Shown piece by piece: positions 25,736 to 35,478 of a DNA stretch of 64,000 nt. This DNA is from Metalysinibacillus jejuensis. GTDB taxonomy: Bacteria; Bacillota; Bacilli; Bacillales_A; Planococcaceae. A program made the translations under genes and the position numbers. The DNA is taken from assembly GCF_003057615.1 (NCBI RefSeq), contig NZ_QAFW01000009.1, positions 1-64,000 of the forward strand, written 5' to 3'. A model generated the notes under the pieces. The model did no database searches and had not been told where the DNA came from. It saw only the letters and a program-made list of their open reading frames with translations. Numbering within the stretch: the first letter of the stretch is position 1; the number at the start of each line of letters is the position of its first letter.

Positions 25736-26409
25736 TTCATCACCTTCTTGTCTTCTACAATAAGTCCGTCTCGTAGCACGATAATACGATCGGTATAAGC
25801 GGCAATTTCTTCTTCGTGTGTAACGATAATAACGGTCTTACCTTCTTGATTTAATGCGGTTAGCAGTTCCATAATTTGCACACCCGTTTTAGAGTCAAGT
25901 GCACCTGTAGGCTCATCCGCTAAAATAATAGAAGGATTGTTGACAAGCGCACGTGCGATTGCGACACGTTGTTTTTGTCCGCCAGATAGCTCGCTCGGTA
26001 AATGTCCCATACGCTCAGCTAAACCGACTTTATCGAGTAATTCTTTTGCACGCTCAGCGCGTTCCTTCTTAGAAACACCTGCATAAATTAACGGTGTTTC
26101 TACATTTTTTTGCGCATTGAGACGAGGTAATAAAAAGAATTGCTGGAAAACAAATCCGATATGTTCATTACGTAGTTTAGCTAAATCCTTTTCCTTAGCA
26201 CTTCCGACATCATTACCATGTAAAAAGTATGTGCCCTCTGTTTGTTTATCGAGAAAACCTATAATGTTCATTAAAGTTGATTTACCAGAGCCAGAAGGCC
26301 CCATAATCGCTACAAACTCACCGTCTGTAATAGTTAAGTCAATACCATGAAGTACGGGGACTCGTAATTCACCAGAGCCGTATACTTTTGTAATATTAGT
26401 TAGCTTCAT
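25732..26409 (-). CDS. ABC transporter ATP-binding protein (MacB/LolD type)
   Basis: This is a cytoplasmic ATPase of 225 residues. Walker A is [11 protein letters not shown] near residue 37, the Q-loop lies in [12 protein letters not shown], the signature is [15 protein letters not shown], Walker B is [12 protein letters not shown] and the switch His is in VIIVTHEEE. Sequence and length place it in the MacB/LolD subgroup, which pairs with FtsX-type permeases. The gene overlaps the adaptor gene by 14 bases and the permease gene by 4, so the three are one operon. Confidence 0.92.
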   Translation of the reverse strand: MKLTNITKVYGSGELRVPVLHGIDLTITDGEFVAIMGPSGSGKSTLMNIIGFLDKQTEGTYFLHGNDVGSAKEKDLAKLRNEHIGFVFQQFFLLPRLNAQKNVETPLIYAGVSKKERAERAKELLDKVGLAERMGHLPSELSGGQKQRVAIARALVNNPSIILADEPTGALDSKTGVQIMELLTALNQEGKTVIIVTHEEEIAAYTDRIIVLRDGLIVEDKKVMK

Positions 26410-27697
26410 CTTTGGTTGCCTCCTCTGTTGGTACTTCTTGAGGCTCCATTTCTTCAGTTGGCTCAGTCATATCTTCTTCTAACATTTCGTCGTCCATCAT
26501 ATCGTCTGCGGGCATTAAGTCTTTTTCTTTAACTTCTTTTCCAACTTCTAACCCTTTTTGCGCAACGATATAAGGATTAACGACAACACGTTCGCCCTCT
26601 TCTAAACCTTCCAAAATACCAGCGAACTCATCGCTTGAGTCACCTAAAACAATTGCGCGTTTTTCTAAAATATTGTCTGACGTTAAGACGTAGACAAACT
26701 CTTCACCTGTTTCATCAATATCAATTGCTAAATGAGGGATTGCGAGCTGTTTACTTTGTGCTAGATCAGATACATTAATTTCAAGCGATACATGGAAACC
26801 TTGACGAAGCTCAGAAGTATCATCTGTGATAGCTACTTTAAACGGATACATCGTAACGTTGCCCCCGCCCATTTCGTCGCCACCTTCACCACCAGGGAAG
26901 TGAGACACTGACTCAATTACACCGTTCCATGTACGGTCTTTAAACACTTTAGGGCGAATAATTACAGGTTGATCTTTTTTAATTTTTACCGTATCAAACT
27001 CACTCATAGAGCCGATAACTTTAAATGGCCCACTCGAAATGATATGTACGATAGGTTCACTACTACCATTTTCACTCGGCTCTACATTTTTATTAATTTT
27101 AACGATGATGCCATCGATTTTACTTTTAACGACCATTTTTTCTTTAGTGGCAGCTAAATCGTTGATTGTTTCTTGAAGAGACGAAACTTCACCTTTAATA
27201 TTTTCTATGTCCATTTCAAGCGATACGATATCTTTAGCAGCAGCATTCAGCTCTTCTTTAGACAGCTCAGGATTTTTTTTCATATCGGTTAGCTGCTTAC
27301 GAGCCGCTGCTAATTCGTTAATTGTAATATTTAAGCGATTATTCGTTAAATCGCGTGCGCGTACAGCTTTGCTATATTCATTCGACACTTTTGTAGTGTC
27401 ATAAGCAAATAAAGGGGCACCCGCTTTAATTTGTTGGTTTTCTTTAACGAAAAACTCTTTAATTTCTCCGCTCTCACCTTCAGCAAATACTTTTTGTTCA
27501 TCTGTCGGAATGATTTTACCTGTGACTAAAATTGTTTCGCCTAACTCTTGCATGGCAACAGGTTCAGTCATTAAAGGTTCATCAAAAGCTTCCATATCGC
27601 CTTCAGTAGCTGTAAATTTCATAATTGCAAAAACAACGGCTACAACGAGTGCGATACTAATTACGCTAATTACTACTATCTTTTTCTTTTTATTCAT
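26396..27697 (-). CDS. Efflux adaptor (membrane fusion) protein
   Basis: This HlyD/MacA-type adaptor has 433 residues. One N-terminal membrane anchor (VVISVISIALVVAVVFAIM) is followed by a lipoyl-like half (ESGEIKEFFVKENQQIKAGAPLF), a coiled-coil hairpin of about 90 residues (LTNNRLNITINELAAARKQL), the second lipoyl half (KMVVKSKIDGIIVKINKN) and beta-barrel/membrane-proximal domains. The C-terminal 40 residues are very acidic and Met-rich (PADDMMDDEMLEEDMTEPTEE), unusual for the family and perhaps a charged tail outside the cell. First gene of the operon. Confidence 0.88.
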   Translation of the reverse strand: MNKKKKIVVISVISIALVVAVVFAIMKFTATEGDMEAFDEPLMTEPVAMQELGETILVTGKIIPTDEQKVFAEGESGEIKEFFVKENQQIKAGAPLFAYDTTKVSNEYSKAVRARDLTNNRLNITINELAAARKQLTDMKKNPELSKEELNAAAKDIVSLEMDIENIKGEVSSLQETINDLAATKEKMVVKSKIDGIIVKINKNVEPSENGSSEPIVHIISSGPFKVIGSMSEFDTVKIKKDQPVIIRPKVFKDRTWNGVIESVSHFPGGEGGDEMGGGNVTMYPFKVAITDDTSELRQGFHVSLEINVSDLAQSKQLAIPHLAIDIDETGEEFVYVLTSDNILEKRAIVLGDSSDEFAGILEGLEEGERVVVNPYIVAQKGLEVGKEVKEKDLMPADDMMDDEMLEEDMTEPTEEMEPQEVPTEEATKDEAN

Positions 27698-27885
27698 TAC
27701 TTACCTCCATCATTTGTAGTGCATAAAAATGCCTCTACTTTAATACGAAATGAAACGTATTATGTTTCATAAATCAATAGACGTATAATTTATGGAAAAA
27801 GTTGAGTACCATAACAAAAACCATAGTATACTACTAGTAAGAAATGAAATTAATTGAAAAATGAACGTCTTTGGAGTGACTAACC

Positions 27886-29634
27886 TTGTTATTTAAAAAG
27901 AAAAAAATTGATTTATATGCTTATTTTAATAAAAGTACAGATTCAGATATTGCTACTAATGAACGCTTTCAAGAAAAGCTCGATTTTTTAGCATTTTCTC
28001 GTATTCGCCGTGAGTCGGTAATGTTTTTAAAAGATTTATATGCCGAAAACCGCGTAGCAATTTTGGATAACTTTTACGACCGCTTATTAGAAATTCCTGA
28101 TTTTGCGAAGGTCATTAAAGATAACACGACAGTCGAGCGGCTAAAGAAAACATTTGACGCCCATTTCGTTAGTTTATTTGAAGATGAACTTGACTTGAAT
28201 TATGTGTTTAAACGTAGAAGAATCGCCTATACTCATGCGCGTCTAGGGGTCTTACCGAACTGGATGATTTCAGCATATACATTAGTAAATCAGCTAATTA
28301 TACCTTTAATCGTAGATCGTTTTGCTAAGGACCCACAAAATATGCTAGACGTTTTGCTTGCGTATGATAGCTTAGTGACAATTGACGAACAAATTATTGT
28401 GGAAACGTATATTGAAATTCAGGCAGGTTCAGTCGTTAATGGTCTAGGTGAAATCATTATGTACAATACCCAACTCGACCAAATAAAAGAGCTAATGGCA
28501 TTTCAAGACGGCCAAGAGCAAGACATTTTAGCTGCCAATGACTCGATGCAACAGTTAGATGAAAGTATTGAGGAAGTTACAGGCACAATTGGTAACATCG
28601 CATTGACGACGCGTGAAACGCTTGGCGCGCTTAATAAAGATTTAGCATCTTTAGAGCATGTTACTAGCATTTTGCACACAACAGATGAAGGTCAACAAAC
28701 GATGCAACAGCATACTTCACAACTTGTGGAACGAGTGACGAGTGTGACGTCACTTATGGAGTTAATTAAAGGCATTGCGGATCAAACTAATCTATTAGCT
28801 CTTAATGCATCGATTGAGGCAGCGCGTGCTGGTGAAGCTGGTAAAGGCTTTGCTGTAGTAGCAGAGGAAGTGCGTAAATTGGCAGATGATACGAAGACAT
28901 CTGTGCAATCGATTCAGGAAGATATTAGTGAACTATTAGCAATTACAAATCATATTGATTCATTAACGCGTCAATTTGCGACTGACTTACATGAAGGGGT
29001 AGTTGAGACATCTCGTATTTCAGCTACACTGTCTGAAGTAAATACGAGCTTGCAACATCAAGGAGATCGCTTTGATGAAATTGCACGGACGACACAAGCG
29101 CAAAATGAAGCGGCTACAGCGATTACAGCACGTAACGCAAACATTAAAGAAACGATGGAGCAAAGCCGTAATATTGTCTTTACTACCGGTGCAACGATTT
29201 ATAAGTTGAGTCAAATGATTGATGAGTATCGTTCTTCTACGATTTCAAAAAACTTTATTATTAGCCATGAAGATGTTATCTCATTAGCCATCACGGACCA
29301 TTTATTATGGCGTTGGCGCATTTATAACTTGTTGCTAGGTTTCGATGAAATGACCCTTGAAGAAGTTGGTACAGCGAAAGAATCACGCCTTGGTACGTGG
29401 TACTATGGCAAAGGACAAGAGACGCTTGGGGATAAGCAAGTGTTTAAAGATTTAGAGCGCCCATACTTACGAATGCAAGAGCTCGCACGTTTAGCTGTGA
29501 AATCTTATAATGATGGCAATAAGGCGAAAGCAGAGGAAGTGTTAGTAGACTTAACCGAAGTATCACATGAAGTAGTAGATAAATTACAACAATTGCGTGC
29601 ATTAATTGTGCAAGATAAAACAAAGTTTAATTAA
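27886..29634 (+). CDS. Globin-coupled chemoreceptor with degenerate CZB domain
   Basis: This is a soluble oxygen- or redox-sensing chemoreceptor of 582 residues, similar to HemAT in its first 430. Residues 30-190 are a protoglobin-type sensor; His117 in [17 protein letters not shown] fits the heme-ligating His of HemAT. The signalling domain has the tip [37 protein letters not shown]. Residues 469-570 form a CZB-like domain: [10 protein letters not shown] (His472) and [11 protein letters not shown]. The usual zinc ligands Cys (here Ser500), His (Tyr527) and His (Gln531) are replaced, so zinc binding is doubtful. No membrane segment is present. The start is TTG 27886 after TTGGAG. It is monocistronic and divergent from the efflux operon. 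Confidence 0.88.
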   Translation: MLFKKKKIDLYAYFNKSTDSDIATNERFQEKLDFLAFSRIRRESVMFLKDLYAENRVAILDNFYDRLLEIPDFAKVIKDNTTVERLKKTFDAHFVSLFEDELDLNYVFKRRRIAYTHARLGVLPNWMISAYTLVNQLIIPLIVDRFAKDPQNMLDVLLAYDSLVTIDEQIIVETYIEIQAGSVVNGLGEIIMYNTQLDQIKELMAFQDGQEQDILAANDSMQQLDESIEEVTGTIGNIALTTRETLGALNKDLASLEHVTSILHTTDEGQQTMQQHTSQLVERVTSVTSLMELIKGIADQTNLLALNASIEAARAGEAGKGFAVVAEEVRKLADDTKTSVQSIQEDISELLAITNHIDSLTRQFATDLHEGVVETSRISATLSEVNTSLQHQGDRFDEIARTTQAQNEAATAITARNANIKETMEQSRNIVFTTGATIYKLSQMIDEYRSSTISKNFIISHEDVISLAITDHLLWRWRIYNLLLGFDEMTLEEVGTAKESRLGTWYYGKGQETLGDKQVFKDLERPYLRMQELARLAVKSYNDGNKAKAEEVLVDLTEVSHEVVDKLQQLRALIVQDKTKFN

Positions 29635-29639
29635 TAATA

Positions 29640-29680
29640 AAACCGAATGGAGGCGTGAAGTTACTGCACCATTCGGTTTA
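29640..29680 (+). terminator. Terminator after the globin chemoreceptor gene
   Basis: AAACCGAATGG pairs with CCATTCGGTTT across an 18-base loop. The following TATC gives only a weak T-run. Confidence 0.55.
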
Positions 29681-29716
29681 TCAATTTGCCTTGTCTTCCG
29701 ATACTGATAGTAGCGC

Positions 29717-30289
29717 TTAGGCTTTCATAAATTGTACATAATGTTTTTCACTATCATACAAGCACCATTCACGATGAAATACTACAGCGCCCACGTTAAT
29801 CATTAACTGTTTATTAGTAACGTCTAAGCGTGCATTCGGTGGCATCGGCATGCGTTTATTTCCTACATAGTATGCTGCACGATGGCTATGACCAAAAAAG
29901 ACGAGTGGTGTTGAAAACGATGGAAATGTAGGTTGCCAGTGCTCATCCCATGCAAATTGATGCCCATGAATAAGCGTAGCGTTTTCAATTGTTAAAGTAG
30001 CTGGCCATCGTTGAAAGTGTCGATTTCCAGTAACTTTTGCAATGCGTTCTTCCTGATTTCCGATGACAGAAGGAAACGTTAGGAGCGCCTCAAAGGACGA
30101 GCTGACGTGTACAGCTTTTTGTAGAGCGATCGTTTGTTTTTTAGCCGCTTTCTTTTTGCTAACGAGGCATTCATACAAATCGCCGAGGGCAACGACTTTT
30201 GCATCCGGAAAAAGGGTAGTAATTTGTGTAAGAACAGCGTAAGTATCTGCTTCATTACTATGCAAATCACTAATAATAGCGTAGCGCAT
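29717..30289 (-). CDS. Metallophosphoesterase
   Basis: This is a calcineurin-like phosphoesterase of 190 residues. The five metal-binding blocks are visible: SDLHSNEADT near residue 8, GDLYECL near 36, GNQEERI near 77, LIHGHQ near 107 and FGHSHRAAYYV near 131. The third block usually reads GNHD or GNHE; here the His is Gln, which may alter catalysis or metal use. The similar YfcE/ApaH-type enzymes act on phosphodiesters or dinucleotides, but the substrate cannot be read here. AAAGGAG precedes the start. It stands alone, divergent from the asparagine-synthase-like gene. Confidence 0.8.
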   Translation of the reverse strand: MRYAIISDLHSNEADTYAVLTQITTLFPDAKVVALGDLYECLVSKKKAAKKQTIALQKAVHVSSSFEALLTFPSVIGNQEERIAKVTGNRHFQRWPATLTIENATLIHGHQFAWDEHWQPTFPSFSTPLVFFGHSHRAAYYVGNKRMPMPPNARLDVTNKQLMINVGAVVFHREWCLYDSEKHYVQFMKA

Positions 30290-30451
30290 AAATTTCTCCT
30301 TTACTTACAATGTTGTTATTTGATATGTAAAATGCATACATGCTATTCTGTAGAAAGCGAATAAAGCCGAATAGGTGTATTAATCGTGATTATATCGTTA
30401 GTCGGGTATAGTAATAAAGTAAAAGGGTAAAATCGAGAGGAGTTTTGTACG

Positions 30452-32281
30452 GTGAGTGGATTTACAGGATTTATAGGGAAAAATAACGATAGTGAGAAGA
30501 TTGTACAAGACATGTTAACAAAAATTAAGCACCGTGGTCCTGATGAACAAGGTACGTTTATTACAGAGGACATCGCTTTAGGTTTTTGTAGCACACATCT
30601 TGTCAATGACGAAAAAGGTCATCAATCTTTTACAAGTGACGATGGTATGAAAGAGATTATTTTTATCGGTGAAATTTATAATCAGAACGAATTACGTGCT
30701 TCGTTAGAGCAAGAAGGCGTAAAATGCGCGACAAAAGCCACAAGTGAAGTTGTGTTAAAAGCCTATGAACAGTGGGGAGCAGACGTAGTTAAAAAATTAC
30801 GCGGTGCTTTCGTTATTTTAATTTGGCATAAAGATACTAAAACGATGTTTGCAGCACGCGATATGTTCGGTGTTCAACCATTTTATTATAGCCAAGTAGG
30901 CGACACGCTTCTATTATCTTCAGAAATTAAAAGCTTCTTAGCATATCCACATTTTAAAAAGGAATTGAACGAACAAGCATTAAAGCCATATTTAACTTTC
31001 CAATTTCCTGTTTTACAAGAGACATTCTTCAAAAATGTCTTTAAATTTCCTGCAGCACATTATGCGTTTATTAAAGATAATACAATCGAAACAACACGCT
31101 ACTGGTCTGTGAAATTTGAGCCTGTTGATTTACCTTTAGAACATTTTGTAAGTGAAATTGATGAGACAGTACGTGAATCAGTAGCTGCACATAGTAAAGC
31201 AGATGTACCGATTGGTTCCTTCTTATCAAGTGGGGTAGACTCAAGCTATGTAGTGGCTGTAGCGAAGCCAGAGAAAACATTTACTGTAGGGTTTGACAGC
31301 AAAATCTTCTCTGAAATTGAAAGTGCCGAAGCTTTATCGCAAGAAGTAGGTGTGGAGCATGTGAGCACGATTATGGACGGTCAAACGTGCATTGATGCGT
31401 TAGGTGATATTCAATACATGATGGATGAGCCTCACTCTAACCCTTCGATTGTGCCGTTATACTTTTTAGCTAAATTAGCAAAAGAGCATGTGAAGGTCGT
31501 ATACTCAGGAGAAGGAGCCGATGAGTTTTTCGGTGGTTATGCTGAGTATAATGATTCAAATGTGATGCGCAAATACAAAAAAGTACCGAAAGCACTGCGC
31601 GGTTTAGCGGCAAATGTCGCAAAGAAAATGCCGGCGGGAGCTAAAGGTAAGAGCTTTTTAATGCGTGGCGGTTTACCTGTTGAACAAACTTTCCATGGAC
31701 AAGCTCATATTTTTGATGAGGAAGAAGCAGCGGATATTTTACGACCAAAATTCCAAAATGCGCCTTCTGTACGAGATATTACAAAGCCTATCTATGATAC
31801 GCTAAAAGGCGAAGATGATACGACAAAAAAACAAGTGCTTGATTTCCATTTATGGATGGTGGATGATATTTTATTAAAAGCAGATAAAATGACGATGGCA
31901 CATGGTTTAGAAGTGCGTACACCATTGCTAGATGGCGAATTATTAAAGGTAGCAGAACGCTTACCCCTTAACTATCGTGTTAATGAAATCGATACGAAAT
32001 ATGCTTTCCGTGAAGCGTCACGCAATGCGCTACCAGAAGAGTGGGTAAAGCGTAAAAAGTTAGGGTTCCCGGTGCCAATCCGCGTTTGGTTACAGGAGGA
32101 AGCTTTCTTTACCACTGTTAAAAAAGCATTTGAAAGCGAATATGCGGCGCAATTTTTTGATCAAAATAAAATTATGAAGTTACTTGTTGACCATTATAAA
32201 GGTGTGGCGCAAAACCAACGTAAGATTTGGTCTGTGTATATGTTCCTTGTATGGTACGAACAATATTTTTTAAAAAACTAA
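30452..32281 (+). CDS. Asparagine synthetase-family protein with a degraded glutaminase site
   Basis: The 609-residue protein has the two-domain layout of AsnB/AsnO. The C-terminal synthetase domain appears intact: the PP-loop SSGVDSSYVV near 258-267, GEGADEFFGGY near 354, and DDILLKADKMTMAHGLEVRTPLLD near 470. The N-terminal Ntn glutaminase domain is altered at key positions. The nucleophile Cys after Met is Ser (MSGFTGF), the RRLSI block is replaced by CSTHLVN, NGEIYN reads IGEIYN, and the usual D(T)EV reads TSEV. It should not hydrolyse glutamine. Start GTG 30452 has AGGAG upstream. It heads a three-gene cluster with an ATP-grasp ligase and an Asp/Glu racemase, so amidation or activation of D-Asp in wall synthesis is likely, perhaps with free ammonia. 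That is inference. Confidence 0.85.
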   Translation: MSGFTGFIGKNNDSEKIVQDMLTKIKHRGPDEQGTFITEDIALGFCSTHLVNDEKGHQSFTSDDGMKEIIFIGEIYNQNELRASLEQEGVKCATKATSEVVLKAYEQWGADVVKKLRGAFVILIWHKDTKTMFAARDMFGVQPFYYSQVGDTLLLSSEIKSFLAYPHFKKELNEQALKPYLTFQFPVLQETFFKNVFKFPAAHYAFIKDNTIETTRYWSVKFEPVDLPLEHFVSEIDETVRESVAAHSKADVPIGSFLSSGVDSSYVVAVAKPEKTFTVGFDSKIFSEIESAEALSQEVGVEHVSTIMDGQTCIDALGDIQYMMDEPHSNPSIVPLYFLAKLAKEHVKVVYSGEGADEFFGGYAEYNDSNVMRKYKKVPKALRGLAANVAKKMPAGAKGKSFLMRGGLPVEQTFHGQAHIFDEEEAADILRPKFQNAPSVRDITKPIYDTLKGEDDTTKKQVLDFHLWMVDDILLKADKMTMAHGLEVRTPLLDGELLKVAERLPLNYRVNEIDTKYAFREASRNALPEEWVKRKKLGFPVPIRVWLQEEAFFTTVKKAFESEYAAQFFDQNKIMKLLVDHYKGVAQNQRKIWSVYMFLVWYEQYFLKN

Positions 32282-32318
32282 CAGAGATTCATTATGTTGA
32301 AAGGTAGTGGAGGAAAAA

Positions 32319-33539
32319 GTGTACGATTTTTTACCCGTTTTATTAGGCTCTGATATGAATGCCTACGGTATGGCACGAGCTTTTTATGAGGAGTATGGTA
32401 TCAAGCCATTAGTGCTAGGTCGCTCACAATTATCAGCAACTGAGCATAGCTCAATTTTACATTTTACAGAAGTCGAAAACTTGAATGAACAAGCTGTGTT
32501 TTTAGCCGCATTACGACAGGTGGCGAAAGTTTATGGTCAAGACAAACGCTTATTATTATTAGCATGTGGCGATGACTATGCTAAGTTAATCATTAAAAAT
32601 AAACCCGTACTACAGCAATACTTTACGGTGCCATATATTGATGAGTCATTGATGGATCGTATCTTATTAAAAGAAAACTTTTATAAAATGTGTGAAACGT
32701 ATAACTTTGCTTATCCTAAAACTACCCTATGTACGTATGATGATTATGAAACATTTGAAGTACCATTTCAGTACCCTATCATCATTAAAGCATCTAACTC
32801 TGTTGCTTATTGGGCATGCTCATTTCCAGGCAAAAAGAAAGTGTTCGTAGCGCATGATGAAGCAGAGAAACAAGCGATTTTGCAAGCGATTTATGCGTCA
32901 ACATATAAAGATACGCTAGTCATACAAGAGTTTATCCCTGGCGATGACTCTTATATGCGCGTATTAAACGCCTACGTTAATAAAGATGGAAAAGTAAAGT
33001 TGATGTGTTTAGGCAATCCAATATTAGAAGAACATTCACCAGAAGGTATTGGGAGCTACGCTGCAATTATTACGACGTATGATAAAGAGCTAATGGATAA
33101 AATTAAGTTTTTCCTTGAGGATATTGGTTATACAGGTTTTGCAAATTTTGATATGAAGTATGATGAGCGTGATGGCCAGTACAAGCTATTTGAAATTAAC
33201 TTGCGTAACGGACGTTCAAGTTACTATGTAACAGCTAGTGGTCATAACTTAATGAAATATGTAGCAGATGACCATATGTTAAATAAGCCACAAGACGTCG
33301 TTTATGTGCAAGACGAACATTTATGGACGGTCATTCCACATGGTGTGCTATTTAAATATGCGGATAATCAACAGATGATTAACAAGGCTAAGCAATTAAT
33401 TAAAGCGGGAAAAGTAACAAACTCGTTATTTTATAAAAAGGATTTAAACCCAAAACGCTGGGTTAAATTACAGTTGCATACGTTAAATCATTATCGTAAA
33501 TATAAAAAATACTTTAATAAAAAAGGTTTGTCAGAATAA
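32319..33539 (+). CDS. ATP-grasp ligase, probable D-aspartate ligase
   Basis: The protein has 406 residues from GTG 32319, five bases after GGAGG; GTG 32307 is in frame but overlaps that site. The N-terminus reads VLLGSDMNAYGMARAFYEEYG, similar as I recall to the D-Asp ligase Aslfm of Enterococcus faecium. The ATP-grasp core follows: PIIIKASNS, LVIQEFIPGDDSYMRVLNAYV, and metal-binding FDMKYDERDGQYKLFEINLRNG. Such enzymes add D-Asp to the lysine side chain of peptidoglycan precursors in the cytoplasm. The racemase gene directly after it would supply D-Asp, which supports this role. A role as a general carboxylate-amine ligase cannot be excluded. Confidence 0.72.
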   Translation: MYDFLPVLLGSDMNAYGMARAFYEEYGIKPLVLGRSQLSATEHSSILHFTEVENLNEQAVFLAALRQVAKVYGQDKRLLLLACGDDYAKLIIKNKPVLQQYFTVPYIDESLMDRILLKENFYKMCETYNFAYPKTTLCTYDDYETFEVPFQYPIIIKASNSVAYWACSFPGKKKVFVAHDEAEKQAILQAIYASTYKDTLVIQEFIPGDDSYMRVLNAYVNKDGKVKLMCLGNPILEEHSPEGIGSYAAIITTYDKELMDKIKFFLEDIGYTGFANFDMKYDERDGQYKLFEINLRNGRSSYYVTASGHNLMKYVADDHMLNKPQDVVYVQDEHLWTVIPHGVLFKYADNQQMINKAKQLIKAGKVTNSLFYKKDLNPKRWVKLQLHTLNHYRKYKKYFNKKGLSE

Positions 33540-34244
33540 ATGAAGAAGGTTGGTATTATCGGTGGTGTCGGACCATTAGCGACGATGTTTTTAGGAGAAA
33601 TGATCGTTCGTCTAACCGATGCACAAACCGATCAACAACATATCCATACAATCATTAATAATGATACGACAATTCCAGATCGCACAGCCTATGTGCTAGA
33701 CAATACAGCACCTAACCCTATACCTTATTTACAGCGAGCGGCACAAGTGTTAACAGTAGCAGGTGCTGACTTGTTGTTATTGCCGTGTAATACAGCGCAT
33801 ACTTTTTATCAAGCGATTACAGAAGCTATTGATATTCCGCTTGTGCATATGATTAATGAGACAGTCGCGTATGCACAAGCCAAACAGGCGAAGCGCGTTG
33901 GCATACTTGCAACAGACGGCACAATAGCTGCTGGTGTGTACCAGCAAGCATTAGTCGCGCAAGGTATGGAGGCAATTGTGCCGCCTGCTACCGTACAAAA
34001 GCAAGTGATGGCAATGATTTATCATAAAGTAAAAGCAGGGCAATCTGTTACGAGTGAAGAATGGCAGCCGATTGAAACAGCAATGGTAGCATTAGGATGC
34101 GATGCCCTTATTTTAGGGTGTACGGAGTTATCTATTATTAATCGTGATTTGCAACTTGGATCATGCTATATTGACTCACTGGTTGTATTAGCGCAACGTG
34201 CAATTCAGCTAAGTGGTTATCAAAGTAAAAAAGAAATGTACTGA
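33540..34244 (+). CDS. Aspartate/glutamate racemase, probable D-Asp supplier
   Basis: This PLP-independent racemase has 234 residues. The two catalytic Cys residues lie in LLPCNTAHTFY near residue 83 and ILGCTELSII near 195. The N-terminus KKVGIIGGVGPLATMFLGEMI matches the aspartate racemase subfamily (KIGIIGGMGP). It interconverts L-Asp and D-Asp in the cytoplasm. The ATG directly follows the stop of the ligase gene, so the two are coupled. The product D-Asp would be the ligase substrate for a Lys-D-Asp cross-bridge. Confidence 0.85.
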   Translation: MKKVGIIGGVGPLATMFLGEMIVRLTDAQTDQQHIHTIINNDTTIPDRTAYVLDNTAPNPIPYLQRAAQVLTVAGADLLLLPCNTAHTFYQAITEAIDIPLVHMINETVAYAQAKQAKRVGILATDGTIAAGVYQQALVAQGMEAIVPPATVQKQVMAMIYHKVKAGQSVTSEEWQPIETAMVALGCDALILGCTELSIINRDLQLGSCYIDSLVVLAQRAIQLSGYQSKKEMY

Positions 34245-34269
34245 GTAACAGCAGTGCATTTCTTTTTTT
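34227..34269 (+). terminator. Terminator of the cross-bridge cluster
   Basis: AAAGAAATG-TACTG pairs with CAGTG-CATTTCTTT across the racemase stop codon and is followed by a run of Ts. Confidence 0.8.
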
Positions 34270-34328
34270 ACAATCGCTTAATCAAACAATGGTATAATAA
34301 ATTATTATAATTTAAGGTGGGGCAAACC

Positions 34329-35477
34329 ATGTCAGTAATTGATTTGTTAAAAGAAGACTTACAACAGAAGTGGATGTTTGATCGTCCAATGAAAATACAA
34401 GAAGAAATGATTCCAGCGATGATTGAAGGCAAAGATATCGTTGCAGAATCACCAACGGGCTCAGGTAAAACCCTTGCTTACGTATTGCCAATTTTACATA
34501 AAGTTGACGGCAATCGTAAAGCTACACAAGCATTAATTGTAGCACCTTCACAAGAGCTAGGTATGCAAATTGTAGAAGTAATTCGCACGTGGATTGCAGG
34601 TACAGATATTACGGTACAGCAATTAATTGGTGGTGCTAACATGGCACGTCAAGTTGAGAAATTAAAAAAGAAACCTACAATTGTCGTAGGTACGCCTGGT
34701 CGATTAAACGAGCTTGTTCGTTCAGGGAAGTTAAAATTAAAAGATATTGACACTGTAGTACTAGATGAATGTGATCAGCTATTAAGTCGTGATTACCGTG
34801 TAGTAGTAAAATCGTTTATTGATGGAGCAAAATTTGGCCGTCAAGTTATCGTTGTGTCTGCAACAATTACAGAAGAAATTGAGCTTGTAGCAACACGTAT
34901 GATGTTTGAGCCAGTGCGTATTTTTATTAAGCCTGAAGATATGGTTCATACGAGTAAAGTAGCGCATACTTTCGTAAAAGTAGATGAGCGTGAAAAAACA
35001 GAGTTTTTACGTCGTTTAGCTCATACAGAAGGTATTCATGCGTTAGCTTTTGTTAATAATATTGATCAAGTATTAATGAAAGAAACAAAGCTATCTTACC
35101 GCAATGCACCAATTGTAACATTACATTCTGATATGAAAAAAGAAGAGCGGAAAAAAGCACTTGATAGCTTCCGAAAAGGAGAAGCTAGCATTCTAATCGC
35201 GACGGATATTGCGGCACGTGGTTTAGATATTGAAGGTTTAACACATGTTATTCATGTCGATGTACCACGCACGATTGAACAGTATTTGCATCGCTCGGGA
35301 CGTACAGGTCGTGCAGGTAAGGATGGTAAAGTAATTACATTGCTGTCGTACCGTGAAGAGCGTGACTTCCGTCGTTTAACGAAACAAATTCCACAAAAAC
35401 CGGTACAGCAAGTATGGCATAATGGTGGATTAATTGATGGCAACGCTACCACAATTGCAAAGAAGGGGCGAAAATAA
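34329..35477 (+). CDS. DEAD-box RNA helicase, CshC/YfmL-like
   Basis: This is an ATP-dependent RNA helicase of 382 residues. The start is ATG 34329 after AAGGTGG; a GTG at 34317 would overlap that site. Motifs: Q-motif MKIQEEMIP, motif I SPTGSGKT, PSQELGMQI, GTPGRLNELV, motif II reading DECD instead of DEAD, motif III SAT, then IATDIAARGLDIEGL and HRSGRTGRAG in the second domain. The short length without a C-terminal RNA-binding extension and the DECD variant fit the YfmL/CshC group, which assists ribosome assembly in the cold. The subgroup is inferred. Confidence 0.85.
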   Translation: MSVIDLLKEDLQQKWMFDRPMKIQEEMIPAMIEGKDIVAESPTGSGKTLAYVLPILHKVDGNRKATQALIVAPSQELGMQIVEVIRTWIAGTDITVQQLIGGANMARQVEKLKKKPTIVVGTPGRLNELVRSGKLKLKDIDTVVLDECDQLLSRDYRVVVKSFIDGAKFGRQVIVVSATITEEIELVATRMMFEPVRIFIKPEDMVHTSKVAHTFVKVDEREKTEFLRRLAHTEGIHALAFVNNIDQVLMKETKLSYRNAPIVTLHSDMKKEERKKALDSFRKGEASILIATDIAARGLDIEGLTHVIHVDVPRTIEQYLHRSGRTGRAGKDGKVITLLSYREERDFRRLTKQIPQKPVQQVWHNGGLIDGNATTIAKKGRK

Positions 35478-35478
35478 T

